Assembly: GCF_041734735.1 (NCBI RefSeq)
Contig: NC_134895.1
Location: forward strand, 10,597,427 to 10,661,426
DNA from: Babylonia areolata
Taxonomy: Eukaryota > Mollusca > Gastropoda > Neogastropoda > Buccinidae
DNA length: 64,000 nucleotides
Direction of reading: 5' to 3'
Shown: in pieces, positions 43,062 to 56,800 of the stretch
Layout: each line of letters begins with the position of its first letter
Position numbering within the stretch: the stretch's first letter is position 1
Notes under the pieces: generated by a model
Seen by the model: the letters and a program-made list of their open reading frames with translations, nothing else
What the model was told of the DNA's origin: nothing
Database searches by the model: none
Made by a program: the position numbers and the translations under genes

Positions 43062-43644
43062 GTGACTGAGCCCTCCCCATCCACTCCTCCATCCCCACCA
43101 CCACCACCATCACCATCATTACCATCTTCATCATCACCATCATCATCAGTGCAGAATTGTGTCATGATCAGTGTCATCAGTGCGTCGCAATGGCTGCCGG
43201 GGTGTTTTTTTTTTTTTGTTTGTTTTTTTGTTGTTGTTGGGTCCGTTGCCATGTCTGGGAAATGGAGAATGATAAACATTGTGAAGTCTTCTTGGCTTGT
43301 GTTGTATCCCCTGCGGACTAATAAGTGACTGGGGGATGGGGGGGAAGTGGGGTAGAGGGGAGGGGTTGATAGAGCTGTGTGTTGTATTGTGGAGAGAAAG
43401 AGCAGTCCACATGTGAGGTGTTTAGTGAAGGGTAGGTATGGCAGGTGGGAGAAGGATGTACCTTTCACCTGTGTTCAGAGGACCCGAGTTTCTTGGATCA
43501 GCGGCTGGTATAGATAGAAAGGGAAAAACATTTCACTGTTGAAGGAGAATGAAAAAAAAAATATATTGCTCCACTTTTTCTTTTTCTTCTTCAATCAGTG
43601 ATAGTCTTCAACTTGTATGTATAATATTGGGAAGGCTGGTACTG

Positions 43645-43676
<32 letters not shown>

Positions 43677-44834
43677 GTGCAGTGGAATTTCTTAGCTAAT
43701 TCATTGATTCGAATTTGTCATGGATTTCTTTGTCCTACACCTCAGTAATTTTTGTTCACAATCTTTTTTCACATTTTTTTTTCTATATTTAGCCTGTCCT
43801 TCACCTTCAGTGCGAATGTCATAACTCTGGAGAGATTGTGAAACAGTGTTGCATTAGAAACTGGTCCCAGCATGTCATGGATGCATATACGTAGATTATA
43901 TAGAAAATATCAACTTCTGATAATGTCATGGACATGTACATTACTATTGGTATTATTGTTATCATTCATTGTTATGATTGTGAGATTGTCCATTTTTCAT
44001 TGAGCAGCAGAACAATCACCAGTTGTAGCAGAAGCAGTGGCGTAAGGGAGCAACTTAATATGAACATGCCAATCTTTCTTCTTTTTTTAATTTATATTTT
44101 ATTATTATTTTTTATTTATTTTTAAAGCTACCCTATATATTTGGGTCGTTTTAGTTGGTTTCGTGCAGAAAGATGTCTGTTGTGTCCAAGTCTGAGTGCT
44201 TTGAGATGTTCTGACCATCTTGAATTCCGGTTTTCTGTTCACTGTCAGAATATAATTTTTTTTTTTTTTTTTTTTTTTTTTTGTTAAAGTGCACAGTCAA
44301 ACGGTCTGTATTCCCAGCCATGTTCTGGGGCAGAGAATTCATATCCACTGTGTTGAAGGCTCAGCATGAGAAGGTGGGGCCCAATCATCTCCTTTGGCCA
44401 CTTAGAACTTTTCCTGACTTTAGGCAAGTACCCATTTGCACCTGGGTGGAGTGAGGACATTGGATTGAAGTGCCTTTCTCAAGGATAGATGCTGAAACAG
44501 GATCGTGAACACTGGATCAGAAGTGCAATGCTGAATTAACTGATTCTGCCACAGTGGTATTACCGTGATGTGAAGGAATCCCTGCACAGTGTGTGTGTGT
44601 GTGTCAGTGCGTGCGTGTGAGAGACTGAAAAGTGAGCGTGTCATTACTTCACTGTCATGGAGAAAAAGGATTTTATTTATAGGCTTATGGCTTTTTTAAC
44701 ATACATTGTTCAAAACGCTGCAGGTAACATTTTCAGACTTGAGATTGATTCGCGTTTTATTTTCTGTCATCCCCACCACTGTTTCATTTCCCTTTTGTGT
44801 CCCGTTATCTGGCAGCTTTTTGCAACAGTGAGAA
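43062..44834 (+). other. HDAC1 3' UTR and downstream
   Basis: No ORF of interest. Holds a CCACCA/CATCAT trinucleotide tract (about 43085-43150), a GT microsatellite (about 43650-43676), a T run (44258-44282) and a SINE H fragment. Confidence 0.6.
44400..44560 (-). mobile_element. SINE family H, partial, in the HDAC1 3' region
   Basis: On the minus strand it shares cttctgatccagtg, gagaaaggcacttcaatcc and ctcactccacccaggtg with the copy at 27898. Tail block absent. Confidence 0.6.
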
Positions 44835-44840
44835 AATAAA
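44835..44840 (+). promoter_or_regulatory. Possible HDAC1 polyadenylation signal
   Basis: AATAAA followed by a GT-rich stretch (ggttgtggcggtgtctggtt) 1.77 kb after the HDAC1 stop. The downstream GT-rich context supports it. Confidence 0.45.
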
Positions 44841-45744
44841 ACTCTTCAGGGGTTGTGGCGGTGTCTGGTTTGGGTGACTGGTTCTTGTGCCCAACTTGTC
44901 TGGTCTGCAGTGTGGAGGTCAGTCTGTTGGGTGCACTGGGTCTTGTTGAGTTCCTCATTTATATCCATGAGCATCATACAAAAACAATTTTGTGGATACA
45001 TTTGTTTCTAATCTTGCATTATTCACACAATATCAGAGTTTTAGCGTGTGTTAAAAAAAACACACAAAAAAACATTAAAAACGATGAAAGACATACTCCA
45101 AGAAATTTAATGTGTCAGTCAAACCTCTTGAATATAATTCATTTTGTATACATACATATCAGTCTTTTCACATGGTTTAAAAATACACATATATCTTAGG
45201 ACATGGGGGAGGAAAATTTGGTGCAGGGGGTTGGATGAGGGTGTAAAAACACAAGCACACCGACTGCTCCCAACACCACCACACTTCTTTGTGTCTTCGT
45301 TCACCAAACCCCAGCATGTGTCAAGGTGCAGACAAGTATGTACTGATGGAGCAGAAACATCAGTTGAGGTCAGTCGACAACAAGACATGCTTCCTCACAA
45401 ATTGGATACTCTGGTTTTACAGCAAATGCTGGGTAACAAAAAAATTAAAAAAGGAAAAAACCACTTTGCAACTTGAACGTTTTTCTTTATGGTGACATGG
45501 TGAAATGATGTTTTTCTTGAACATTTTGTGAAAACATACCTGCTTTTATGAAGCTCTGCATAACTTTTTTGTGAATTTTTCTGGAGAAAAAAAGAAGAAA
45601 GAAGCGGTATGGTTCAACAACATGGCCATGGTGATGTCGAGGTTGCAAAGGTACGGGAACTGTCCCTTCAGCAAACTGCATTCTGTCCCACACACCGTCT
45701 GAACGTCACAGCTTGTGCGGGTGGTCATATAATTGACGTCGTGG
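44841..45744. other. Intergenic between convergent genes
   Basis: No recognised gene or repeat. Short ORFs on both strands lack family marks. The stretch 46781-47494 is similar. A last SPEF2-like exon could lie in either, but none was identified. Confidence 0.5.
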
Positions 45745-45877
45745 AATCACCATATACCACTTTGGGATTTATCACCTGGAAGACAGAATGATATTCCAGT
45801 TTGGGATTTGTCACCTGGAAGACAGGCAGATACTCCAGTTTGGGACTGATCACGTGGAAGACATATACTGGTTTGGG
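45745..45877 (+). repeat. Short tandem repeat, about 43 bases
   Basis: Three to four units on the phrase gtttgggatttatcacctgg + aagacag. The last unit resumes at 46773 after the 895-base insertion. Confidence 0.7.
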
Positions 45878-46772
45878 GTTTTTTTTGCGAATGCGAATAT
45901 TTTATTCAGATTAGGCCAATGCCCCTGTCTGAAGGGGGTATACATAATTGTACACAGAGAATATTTATAATATGAACATACATTCTAAACAAATGTAAAC
46001 AAAAATAGTATAACACGTAACACATGCTTGCATTCTAAGTTGTACAAATACAGAGTAGCCTCAGTGCTTTGTAGACAAATAAAGCCAAGTTAGTCAAGAC
46101 AGTTTCATTTCTGGATGTCATAAGTAGATTCAATCTAAAAACACATGGGTTTTGATAATACTTGTGTTCAATCAGTTTTATCCTTATGCAAGACGGAACA
46201 AAATATGGATTTCGTTTTCTTCAGCTGCATTACACAAACGACATAAAACATTCATTGAACTTTTACCCTTATATCTGTATCGATGGCAGGCTGTATCTGA
46301 CACACCGAATTTGAATTTAGTTAATGCACTTGACATATCTGTTTATATAAATCAAAATATATGGTTCCACGTTTTTACCAATCTTAAACATTCTGTATTC
46401 TAAAAATCTGTCACTAGTCTGGATATGATCGTGCCAATCCTGCCACCTACAATCAATAATTCTTTGCTTGAAACATTTAAGAATCCACGTGTACTTTCAA
46501 CACCCTGATTATCCTAAACATGCAAAGCCGAATGTATACAAACGTTTACATATGTTAGTCACCCACATCCTTTTGCCATTATTATCTAAGCTTAACAATA
46601 CTTTATATGCAAGGTAACCTGTTATTGTCCATCTTTGTAAACTTTAGCCAATAACTCACACACTTTACATACAAATTCTAATAAATTGGATATCTTTCGA
46701 GTTCTCCATAGACAAAGTCATTAGATGTTCGATTATCAACATTCAAATAATGTTTCAAAGCAAAAAGATGAT
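45878..46772. mobile_element. About 895-base AT-rich insertion flanked by an 8-base direct repeat
   Basis: A tandem repeat built on the phrase gggatttatcacctggaagac (45745-45877) is broken by AT-rich DNA and resumes at 46773. The octamer GGTTTGGG occurs at 45870-45877 and again at 46773-46780, as expected of a target-site duplication. The left end is a T run followed by gcgaatgcgaata, which suggests a minus-oriented retroelement 3' end. No coding domain is recognised. Family unknown. Confidence 0.6.
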
Positions 46773-47494
46773 GGTTTGGGATTTATCACCTGAAAGACAG
46801 TGGGCCCACTATCCTTGATGGTCACTTGCGGGGCAGTGTTTATGAGTGGCATATTTCGTGATGATTGTGACACGGACATGCGTATTTAGAAACAATATCG
46901 TTTCTGAATAGTTTTTGTTCAAGAATTGTGTAGATAATGATCTGATTCTGGCTCAGTGACTACTAGTGTAGTGAAAGGCATATATTCTCTTTGAGACAAA
47001 GTTCAAATCATTCATGTGATGAGGACAATAGCAGTGACAATTGTGACAGTTTTTCATGGATATGACTAGCAGTGTGGCACTTAGATACATATGAGGCACT
47101 ACTTGGTGAGTACCTGCATGATGTGCATACTCTTCAAGCAAAACACTGTCCTGCATGTGGTACGTACTTGTATGCATTGTAGTTGACTCAAAAGTCACCT
47201 GTTTTACACCTGAGTGTCACCAGAGATGTCACCCTATAGTGTCAACAGGGTCTCAGACAACTTCTCACATCAATTCTGAACACAACAGTATATGACAATC
47301 TTAGTGTACTGTAATGAGCCGCGTTGCCATAAGCCTCCAAAATAAGTACCCTGCTTCATACTTTCTTTCCCTTCTCTAAATCCAGGAATGAAGGGAATAT
47401 GCATATGGTAGGGATCTTGGAACAAGGGGGAGTAATGGTTCATAGAAAAATAGGAACGAAAAAGTTAACGCTGATTTCATGATACTGTATTGTA

Positions 47495-47872
47495 TTACTC
47501 TTTCGTCACAATAGATTTCTCTGTGTGAAATTTGGGTTGTTCTCCCCAGGGAGAGCGTATTGCTACACTGAGAGCGCCACCCTCTTTTTCTTCTTTTTTT
47601 TTTCTGCCTGCAATTTTATTTGTTATGCTATTGAAGTGGATTTTTCTACAGCATTTTGCCAGGGACAACCCTTCTGTTTCTGTGGGTTCTTTTACGTGCA
47701 TGCTGCACACAGGATCTTGGTTTATTGCCTGATCTGAATGACTAGCGACCAGACCACCACTCAAGGTTAAGTGAAGGGGGAAAAATACTGGTGATTGTGG
47801 GATTCGAACCAGTGCTCTCAGATTCTCTTGCTTCAAAGGCGGACACGTTACCACAAGACCAACAGTGTGATT
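47495..47872 (-). mobile_element. SINE family A, full length
   Basis: Minus-oriented copy with the tail block, a polypyrimidine linker, the core and a tRNA-like head with B box (ggattcgaacc near 47800). It lies between the HDAC1 3' region and the last SPEF2-like exon found. Confidence 0.88.
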
Positions 47873-48280
47873 TCTGTGCAGCTGTAGCTCTCACAAAGTC
47901 TGTAGCCATCTGTTGAACTTGAGTCACGTTGATGTTTTTGACTTTTTGCATTCATTATCAGTTGTTTCACTTGTCAGTTTAACAACTTCTCTTTTACGAA
48001 GTCCTTTAAGTAATTTCCTGTAACTGTATTTAGAGTTGTTTTGTTGTTGTTGTTTTTTTCTTCCAAATTTCACCCACATTTTTACCCTCATTTGCCCAGT
48101 TTCTCCCAACCCTCCATTCATCCACATCTCCCACCCCTTCTAACCGATAATACTCAGATGTATTCATAAATACTTTAACAAAATGTCTTCAATCACCGAT
48201 ATGTGTGACGGGACATTAAACAAAATTCCTCCTCCTTCCTCCCTTGAGTCACGGAGACAGGACAGAACTGAACCCCTTAC

Positions 48281-50089
48281 CAGACTGGTGTACGTCTTGC
48301 AGGCCAGCACGGCCTGGCTAATGATGTCATGGATCATCAGCGTCTTCAGGGTGAGAGGGGTCGTACTGCTCCCCCCAAGCGCCTCGTATGCCTCCCTTAG
48401 CTCCCCCTGCTCACACACACACACACACACACATACATTGGTCTGCTGGTCTTCAGTCACCAATATCATGGTAGACAGAGACACATCCACACAGACATAT
48501 ACAGAGACATACACACATGCATATACACACACACACACACACACAAACATAGAATGACACAGTGATGCGCATATAATCATACATATCTTTTTTTTCCTTT
48601 TTAGTTGTGAAATATGAAATGGTGTAAAGATATTAACTGAACTGAAGACCGAAAGAAAACCGTGGTTTGATGGTCTTCAGTCAAGAACCGAACAGTCGAC
48701 AGACACATCCATGCATGTATGTAGAGACATACATACAAACATCCATGTGGCAGAATTGGGATTCTCATATGAACAGCAGAAACAGGTTCCTATATCAGGG
48801 AAATTAAGACATGAAGTAGAATCATACTTATTAATTGATTTGAATAGATCCAGTGTGTGTGTGTGTCTGTGGTAAACTTTAACACTGACATTTTCTCTGC
48901 AAATACTTTGTCAGTTCACACCAAATTTGGCATGAAAATAGGAAAAATTCAGTTCTTTCCAGTCATCTTGTTTAAAACAATATTGCACCTCTGGGATGGG
49001 CACAAAAAAATAAAAAAGAAGCCTAATTATATGCAAACTGCATTTACTGTTATATTTATATTTTTTGTATTATGTAAACTTGGCACTTTGACCTCTTATT
49101 CTGACACAACAAGAGGAGTCATTATTATCATTTTTTGTTCGAACAGGAACTTCTTTTGCTAAGCATGGAATTTTTATTTATTTTGCAAACGTTTTGGGTG
49201 CAGATAGTAAAAAAGGGAAATTAATCTGTAATTAATGCTAGGGGACTTAATTTATCACAAGTGAATCTTGAAGGCCTTGCCTCTCTTGTTTTAGACTAAC
49301 AATGCTACTGGCCTCAAAAAAAGAATGAACAAAAAGAAATCTAGCTGCATACCTTTACAAGGCATTTAAAAGAAGAGAGATCACATTATCATAACGCTAT
49401 ATTTACAATTGACAGTACTGAGAAGTACTGCTACTTACTGGAGTAAAACCATACACATTCCCAACCCAGCCTAAATCCCAACCATGCTGTTGCAGAAAAT
49501 CCATGACAAGTTTTGAGATCTCGGTATGTGGACACAACTGGATATGATCACCTTTTGACTGACTGACTGACCCAACAACATGACGTGTGATTTCTTCTGT
49601 TTACTTCCATTTAAGCAGAATGCATGTCATCACCATAATGTGCAACTGTTATTTAACATTTTAACTATACACAGATACTATGTTTGGACTTTCATGCTTT
49701 TTAAAAAATACACAGTGCTGATCATTGGTCAGAGACCAAGCCCCTGAGTCATTTGCAGAACAGGCTGCCTATCTGGGTAGAGCAGACTGAGAACTGCCTT
49801 TGGGCGCTCATTTGTTTCCAGTGTCATGTGATCAGGCTTAAGTCAAGCACACACACACATACTCACACACTTACTGAGGATAATGAGGACACAATACTCA
49901 TCACTAAATCACCTCAGCAGATGCAGGTTTACACAAGCCAGAGGACTACATTCAGTGTTGCTCAAGGGCATCTTTTCTGTCAGAAACGTGTTTCATGTTG
50001 TTTTTTTCTGGACTTCCCCGCCTTTCAGCGATTTATCTTCGTGCTTGTACAGTGTCCACCCAGTCTATTCACTGTATTCATATCTGGAC

Positions 50090-50131
<42 letters not shown>

Positions 50132-53100
50132 GAAGGCAGACAAACCAAATCACATAGTGTGCAGGAGAGTGACAGATAGCACTCAGCTGAAGCAGTTTAC
50201 CTTTGAGATCTTTTCCTCTGCCACATTGTAGCGACTGCTCTCTCCCTCACAGTGATCCCCGAGATGAAACACCTGCACACGCGGCACACATTACAATCAT
50301 AATACTGCTGTTGTTGTAAGGGAGGATGGTGGCAGAATGGTTAACAACTCGTCTGCCAATACAGAGTCTGTGAAGGTCTGGGTTCGAATCCTGCTCTCAC
50401 CCTTTCTCCCAAGTTTAACACACACAAAGACAGTCAGGGTGGCAGTGTCACGAGCAGTTACTGCATGCAAGAAATCGGCAGAGAGTGGTGCTTATCAGCC
50501 TGGGAAGGGGTGGTTGTTCACATTCCTTGACCAGTGGTGCCAGATGATTGGAATAAGGACAGGCCCGGCGCTCCCTTTTTTGAGGAAGTGTCTGGGTTTG
50601 TTCCAATGTACCTTTTATTTACCTGTGTGCTAGCTGAATCGGTAGCATAAGCATCACTGACTTGAAGTTGTGTACCTTGTGTAGTGGAGAGAGTTACCAC
50701 TCTTTACTATTTGTTAATCATATCGTCTCCTGGCCTCATTATTTGTTAATTTCCAGTGGTGCCAGAGTTATTTTTAGAGCTGCTACAACTGGAATCCCTC
50801 TGCTGGCCAAACTCCACAGTTTACTACTAAACAAGATTGCTACACTGCTACCCACACCTGTGGATAGGACTGGGGAAGTGGTATGAGTTGTCAGTGTGTA
50901 CATTTCTGTTCTTCATCTCTAGGTTCAAATTTGCACTGCTCGGTAAAGCAACACAATCACAAACAGCAAACTGAATTATCAATTCATGAAAAATTTTCTT
51001 CTTTTTTTTTTCTTTCAAAGTGGGGGTGCAAGGTATTCTACCCAATGCATAGTTTTAAACTGAGATGGGGGGTGGGGGCGGCTGGCATTTACAACATACT
51101 GCGTGTTTATTGTATTATTGTATTGTGTTATCAATCTCTGTCATAACAGATTTCTCCGTGTGAAATTCGGGCAGCTCTCCCAGTGCAATGCTACCCTTTT
51201 TTATTTCTCTTCTTTTTTTCTGTTTGCAAATTTATTTGTTTTCCAATCAAAGTGTATTTTTCAACAAAATTTTGTCAGGAACAACTGCTTTGTTGTCGTG
51301 GTTTCTTTAATGTGTGCTGTGTGTGTTAATGGGGAGTGATTGCCTAGAGGTAACGTGTCCGCCTAGGAAGCGAGAGAATCTGAGCATGCTGGATCGAATC
51401 ATGGCTCACCCGCTGATATTTTCTCCCCCTCCACTATACCTTGGGTGGCGGTCTGGATGCTAGTCATTCGGATGAGACGATAAACCGAGGTCCCGTGTGC
51501 AGCATGCATTTAGTGCACGTAAAAGAAGCCACAGTAACAAAAGGGTTGTTCCTGGCAAAATTCTATAGAGTAATCCACTTGGATAGGAAAAACAAATGAA
51601 ACTGCATGCAGAAAAAAAAAGAGAAAAAAAAAAGGGTGGCACTGTAGTGTAGCGATGCACTCTCCCTGGGGACAGAAGCCCGAATTTCACACAGAGAAAT
51701 CTGTTGTGATAAAAAGAGAAATACAAATACACAGAACATTGGCTTATCACCTCATCTGAATGACTAGCATCCAGACCACCACTCAAAAGTCTAGTGGAGG
51801 GAAAGAAAATGCTGGCGAGTGTGAGAATCGAATGAATGAATGAAATGGATATTTATATAGCGCCTATTCTCAGTCAGAGACCAAGCTCTAAGTGCTTTAC
51901 AAACATGGTGTCATTTGCACGACAGGCGGCACACCTGGGTAGAGCCGACTGACGGCTGCCATTGGGCGCTCATCATTTGTTTCCTGTGTCATTCAATCCA
52001 ATTTCATACACACTCAGACAGACAGGTTCTCTTGCTTTCCAGGCGGACAAGTTACCACCAGGCCAACACTCCAGAAGGTAGTTTACAGTGCAGGTTGTGC
52101 CAACAGGCATAGGAGTGGTGGGCAAAGGCAGTGAGAGTCCATTACCATGTACAGGGCATCCAGGGGTACCACATTGTCCACAGCCTCCATGGGGATTTTG
52201 TCCCCCATCATCGGGGGATCTGCTGCCTTGGGCTCCTGCACCTCCTCTGTCGACAGCTCGGATGTCACCGGTCTGTACGCATGTCACACACACACACTGA
52301 CACATCATCATATCAACACGGTCTGTGCACGTCACACACACACACACACACACACATTGCACACACACAAACACACTGACACCTCATCACCACAGGATGT
52401 ACACATGTCACACACACTGACACATCAACGTAGTACCCATGTCACACACACACTGACACATCACCTTATCAACATGGTCTGTACACACGTCACACACATC
52501 ATATCCTTATCAACGCAGTGTGTACCCGTGTCTCATACACACACTGATACATCACCTTAACAACATGGTCTATGCATGCTGACATGCTCAATGACACATC
52601 ACTTTATCAATATGATCTATACACATGTGACACACTGACATATCACCTTATCAACACAGTCTGTACGCATGTCACACACACACACACTGATACATCACCT
52701 TAACAACATGGTCTGTCCACGCTGACAAACACAATGACACATCACCTTGTCAACATGGCCCGAACACACGTCATGCATGCACTGACACATCACCTTGTCA
52801 ACATGGCCCGAACACACGTCATGCATGCACTGACACATCACCTTATCTGTACATATGCGGTACACACTGACATAATAATAATAATAATAATAACAATACT
52901 GATAAACATAACTACTGCACTGAATAAAAGTGCTTTCACGCCCAACTTTCACACACATGCACAACTCATGCTCAACTGAATCAAAGGGATGAAAAACAAA
53001 GCATGAATGCCTGCACTCTGAAGGGAGGAGAAACCATGGATTTAAAAAAAAAAAAAAAGAAAAAAAAAAAGAAAAGAAAAAAAAAAGAGAGTGTAGGGAC

Positions 53101-53646
53101 AAGCTATTTCAGAAAAATGCAATACTTCTTTAAAAGGCCAGACTTTGAAAAAGCTGAGCGCAGAGGTTTGAACGAAGCGAAAGTGGGAGATCGTTCACTG
53201 TGGAAGGTCCAGACATGGAGAAAGAACTTGGCAAGACGTCACTAATTTATCACCACGGTCTTTACACATACCACACGCTGAAGGATAAAGCGGCAGAAGG
53301 ACAGGATCGGACTCCCGCCTTCCTTATACCCAGACCTAGACATGGTGGGTATGAATTCACAGATCCAATGACTGTAAAAAGCTAAGGGACATTTCAACCT
53401 TGAACCTAAGCAAAACTATGAGGTTATTTGATGCTCCGAGCACTCACATTTCGGAGGATTCAGCGGAGTCTGTCTGTTCCAGAGCAGGAGGCGTGATGAC
53501 AGGAGGTACAGGTTTGGGGATCCTGGGCATGTGGGTGCCCGCCGCCACGCTCAGCGCTCTCAGGAACCCTTCATAGGGGTTGAGTGTGGCGCTGAAGTAC
53601 AGCAACTGTTCACACACACACGTGGCAATAAAGTACAGAAACTGTT

Positions 53647-53677
<31 letters not shown>

Positions 53678-53744
53678 GGCAATGAAGTACAGCAACTGTT
53701 CACACACACACACACACATGTGGCAATGAAGTACAGCAACTGTT

Positions 53745-53775
<31 letters not shown>

Positions 53776-53814
53776 GGCACTGAAGTACAGCAACCTTTCA
53801 TACACACACATGCA

Positions 53815-53847
<33 letters not shown>

Positions 53848-56800
53848 TATATTCATGCAGACACAATTACCTACAGACTTCACAAAAAAGATATGGATCA
53901 TTTCATAAATGTAGGTTTTTGTTTTGTTTTTGTTTTTAAAAGATAAAAAATGGACCATTTCATAAATGCAGGTTTTCATAGCACCTGTGATTATGAGTGA
54001 TGCTCATTACATCGGTTGTACACACAGTTGTTTTCTGAAAATTCAGCATCATTTCACCATGCCCCATAGAAGAAAATCTGTGCAAGTTCCAGTTTAGTGG
54101 TCCTTAATCTTTTTTTGTGAATTCTGTTATTCGCTGTCGCCAAGCCTTCAAGAAGACACCTGTGCAAGCTTCCAGGTGGTTCCGTAATGTTTTGTGAACC
54201 TTGATGGTGGGCGCAATAGCCGAGTGGTTAAAACGTTGGACTTTCAATCTGAGGGTTCCGGGTTCGAATCTCGGTGATGGCGCCTGGTGGGTAAAGGGTG
54301 GAGATTTTTCAGATCTCCCAGGTCAACATATGTGCAAACCTTTGTGCCTGAACCCCCTTTGTGTGTATGCGCAAGCAGAAGATCAAATACGCACTGTAAT
54401 CCATGTCAGTGTTCAGCGGGTTATGGAAACAAGAACATACCCAACATGCACACCTCTGAAAGTGGAGTATGGTTGCCTACATGGCGGGGTAAAAACGGTC
54501 ATACACGTAAAAGTCCACTCGTGTACATACGAGTGAATGTGGGAGTTGCAGCCCACGAACGCAGAAGAGGAACAAAAAAAGAAGAAGTAAACCTTGCAGT
54601 TTTGAAAAAAAAACCCAAACATTCGGGTGAAATCACACAGTGTGTTCCCATCCACCACACATGCTGTCAAATGTCAAGCGTGATGGTGCTGACACTCGTT
54701 AGCCATCTCAAATCTCAGGTCACACCAGAAAGATCAAGACAGAGATCCTACTGACCATGTTGCGATAGTCCAGCTTGGACAGTGACCCCGAGTGGTCGGC
54801 AAAGATGTCAAACAGGATCCTCTTCAGACTGGTCAGGCGGTCAAACGTGTTGTCGTAGGGGGACAGGGTGTCGAACCACAGATCCGTCTGGGAAACACAC
54901 ACACTATGATGTCAACCATGGGATTAATTGAAAATGCGAAAAGAAAAAAAGATGAAGAAAAATCTGCCTCTTTTATCTTCGCTTGTTTTTATCAATGGAC
55001 TTTTTATACATATGCCTGTATAGAACATGATAATAGTAATAACAATAATAAGAATGATAATGATGATGGTGATGGTAATAATAATAATGTGCATTTATAT
55101 AGTGCCTACCCACTGCAGTGCTTTGAACAGTACATGTGGTAAAATATAATAAAACATGTCGATACAAATACTACCTAAAAAACAGTGTAACATCAATGAT
55201 AAATGGGGGGGGGGGGGGGGGGGGGACAAAAAGGACTCCCACTCTGTCAAACTGTTCCCACAAAACAGGGGAACAAAAGGACTCTCACCTTTTCAATGTG
55301 TTCCTGTAAACCCCTGTAAACCTGACCAAAGAGGGGGAGTATGTCAAACTGTTCCAGAAAAACCTGATAAAAGAGGGGGTACCAAGGGGACACTCATCCT
55401 GTCAAACTGTTCCCATAAAACCTGACCAAAGAGAGGGGGACAAAAAAGGACTCTCACTCTGTCAAACTGTTCCCACAAAACAGGGGACAAAAAGGACTCA
55501 CCTTTTCCATGCGTTCCTGTAAACCTGACCAAAGAGGGCGGACAAAACGGACTCTCAACCTGTCAGACTGTTCCCATAAATTCTGACCGAAGAGGGGGGA
55601 GGACTCTCACCCTGTCAAACTGTTCCAGAAAAACCCGATAAAAGAGGGGGTACCAAAGGGACACTCATCCTGTCAAACTGTTCCCATAAAACCTGACCAA
55701 AAAGAGGGGGGACAAAAGGAACTCTCACCCTGTCAGTCTGTTAATGGAAAGCCTGAGCACAGAATGGGACAAAAGGGACTCTCACCCTGTCAATCTGTTC
55801 CCATGAAACCTGACCAAAGAGGGGGACAAAAAGGTATTCTCACCCTGTCAATCTGTTCCTGTAAAACCTGACCAAAGAGAGAGAGAGGGGGTGGGGGGCT
55901 GTGGGGGGGAGATGGGGTGGAGGGCAAAAAGGACTTGCACCATGTCAATCTGTTCCTGTAAATCCCCCCAAAATGGGGGACAATAGGGACTCTCACCATG
56001 TTCCCATAAAATCTGACCAAAGAGGGGGGGACAAAAGGGACTCTCACCCTGTCAATTTGTTCCCATAAAACCTGACCAAAGTGGGGGACAAAAGGGACTC
56101 TATCTCAATCTGTTCCCACAAAAGCTTACCAAAGAGGGGGACAAAAGGGACCTTGATCCTGTCAAACTGTTCCAGAAAAACCTGACCAAAGAGGGGGGGA
56201 CAAAAGGGATGCTCACCCTGTCAATCTGTTCCCATAAAACCTGACCAACGAAGGTGGAGACAAAAAGGGACTATCTCCCTGTCAGTCGGCTCCTGTAAAA
56301 CACCCTAAAGAGGGGGACAAAAGGGACTCTCACCTTGTCAATCGGCTCCTGTAAAACACCCCAAAGAGGGGGACAAATGGGGCTCTCACCCTGTCAATCT
56401 GTTACCAGAAAATCTTACCAAAGAGGGGGACAAAAGGGACTCTCACCATGTCAATCTGTTCCTAAAAACCAAACCAAAGAGGGGGGTGACAAAAGGGACA
56501 CTCACCCTGTCAAACTGTTCCCGGGAGACGAAGTGGATGTCCTTCTGGTCCATGTCTCTGAAGTTCTGCAGCGCGTTCAGAAGCTCAGCCTGGGTGGGGG
56601 TGGGGATGGGCCATGTCAGCGACAGCAGGAACTGACGCCAGTCCACGAATTCCGTGCCCAGTGCTACGGTTCGGGCCAGCTCCTCCACCTGGTGATGTAG
56701 AGACACAAGTGACACACGGTGCGCAGATGTTTGTAAAACTGACACACGGTGCGCAGATGTTTGTAAAACTGACACATGGTGCACAGAGGTTTGTAAAACT

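Noticed and set aside
47924-48127. Minus-strand ORF as last SPEF2-like exon
   Set aside because: The AG sites near its start leave the wrong phase after the exon ending at 48281, and the peptide is low-complexity Lys/Gln-rich.
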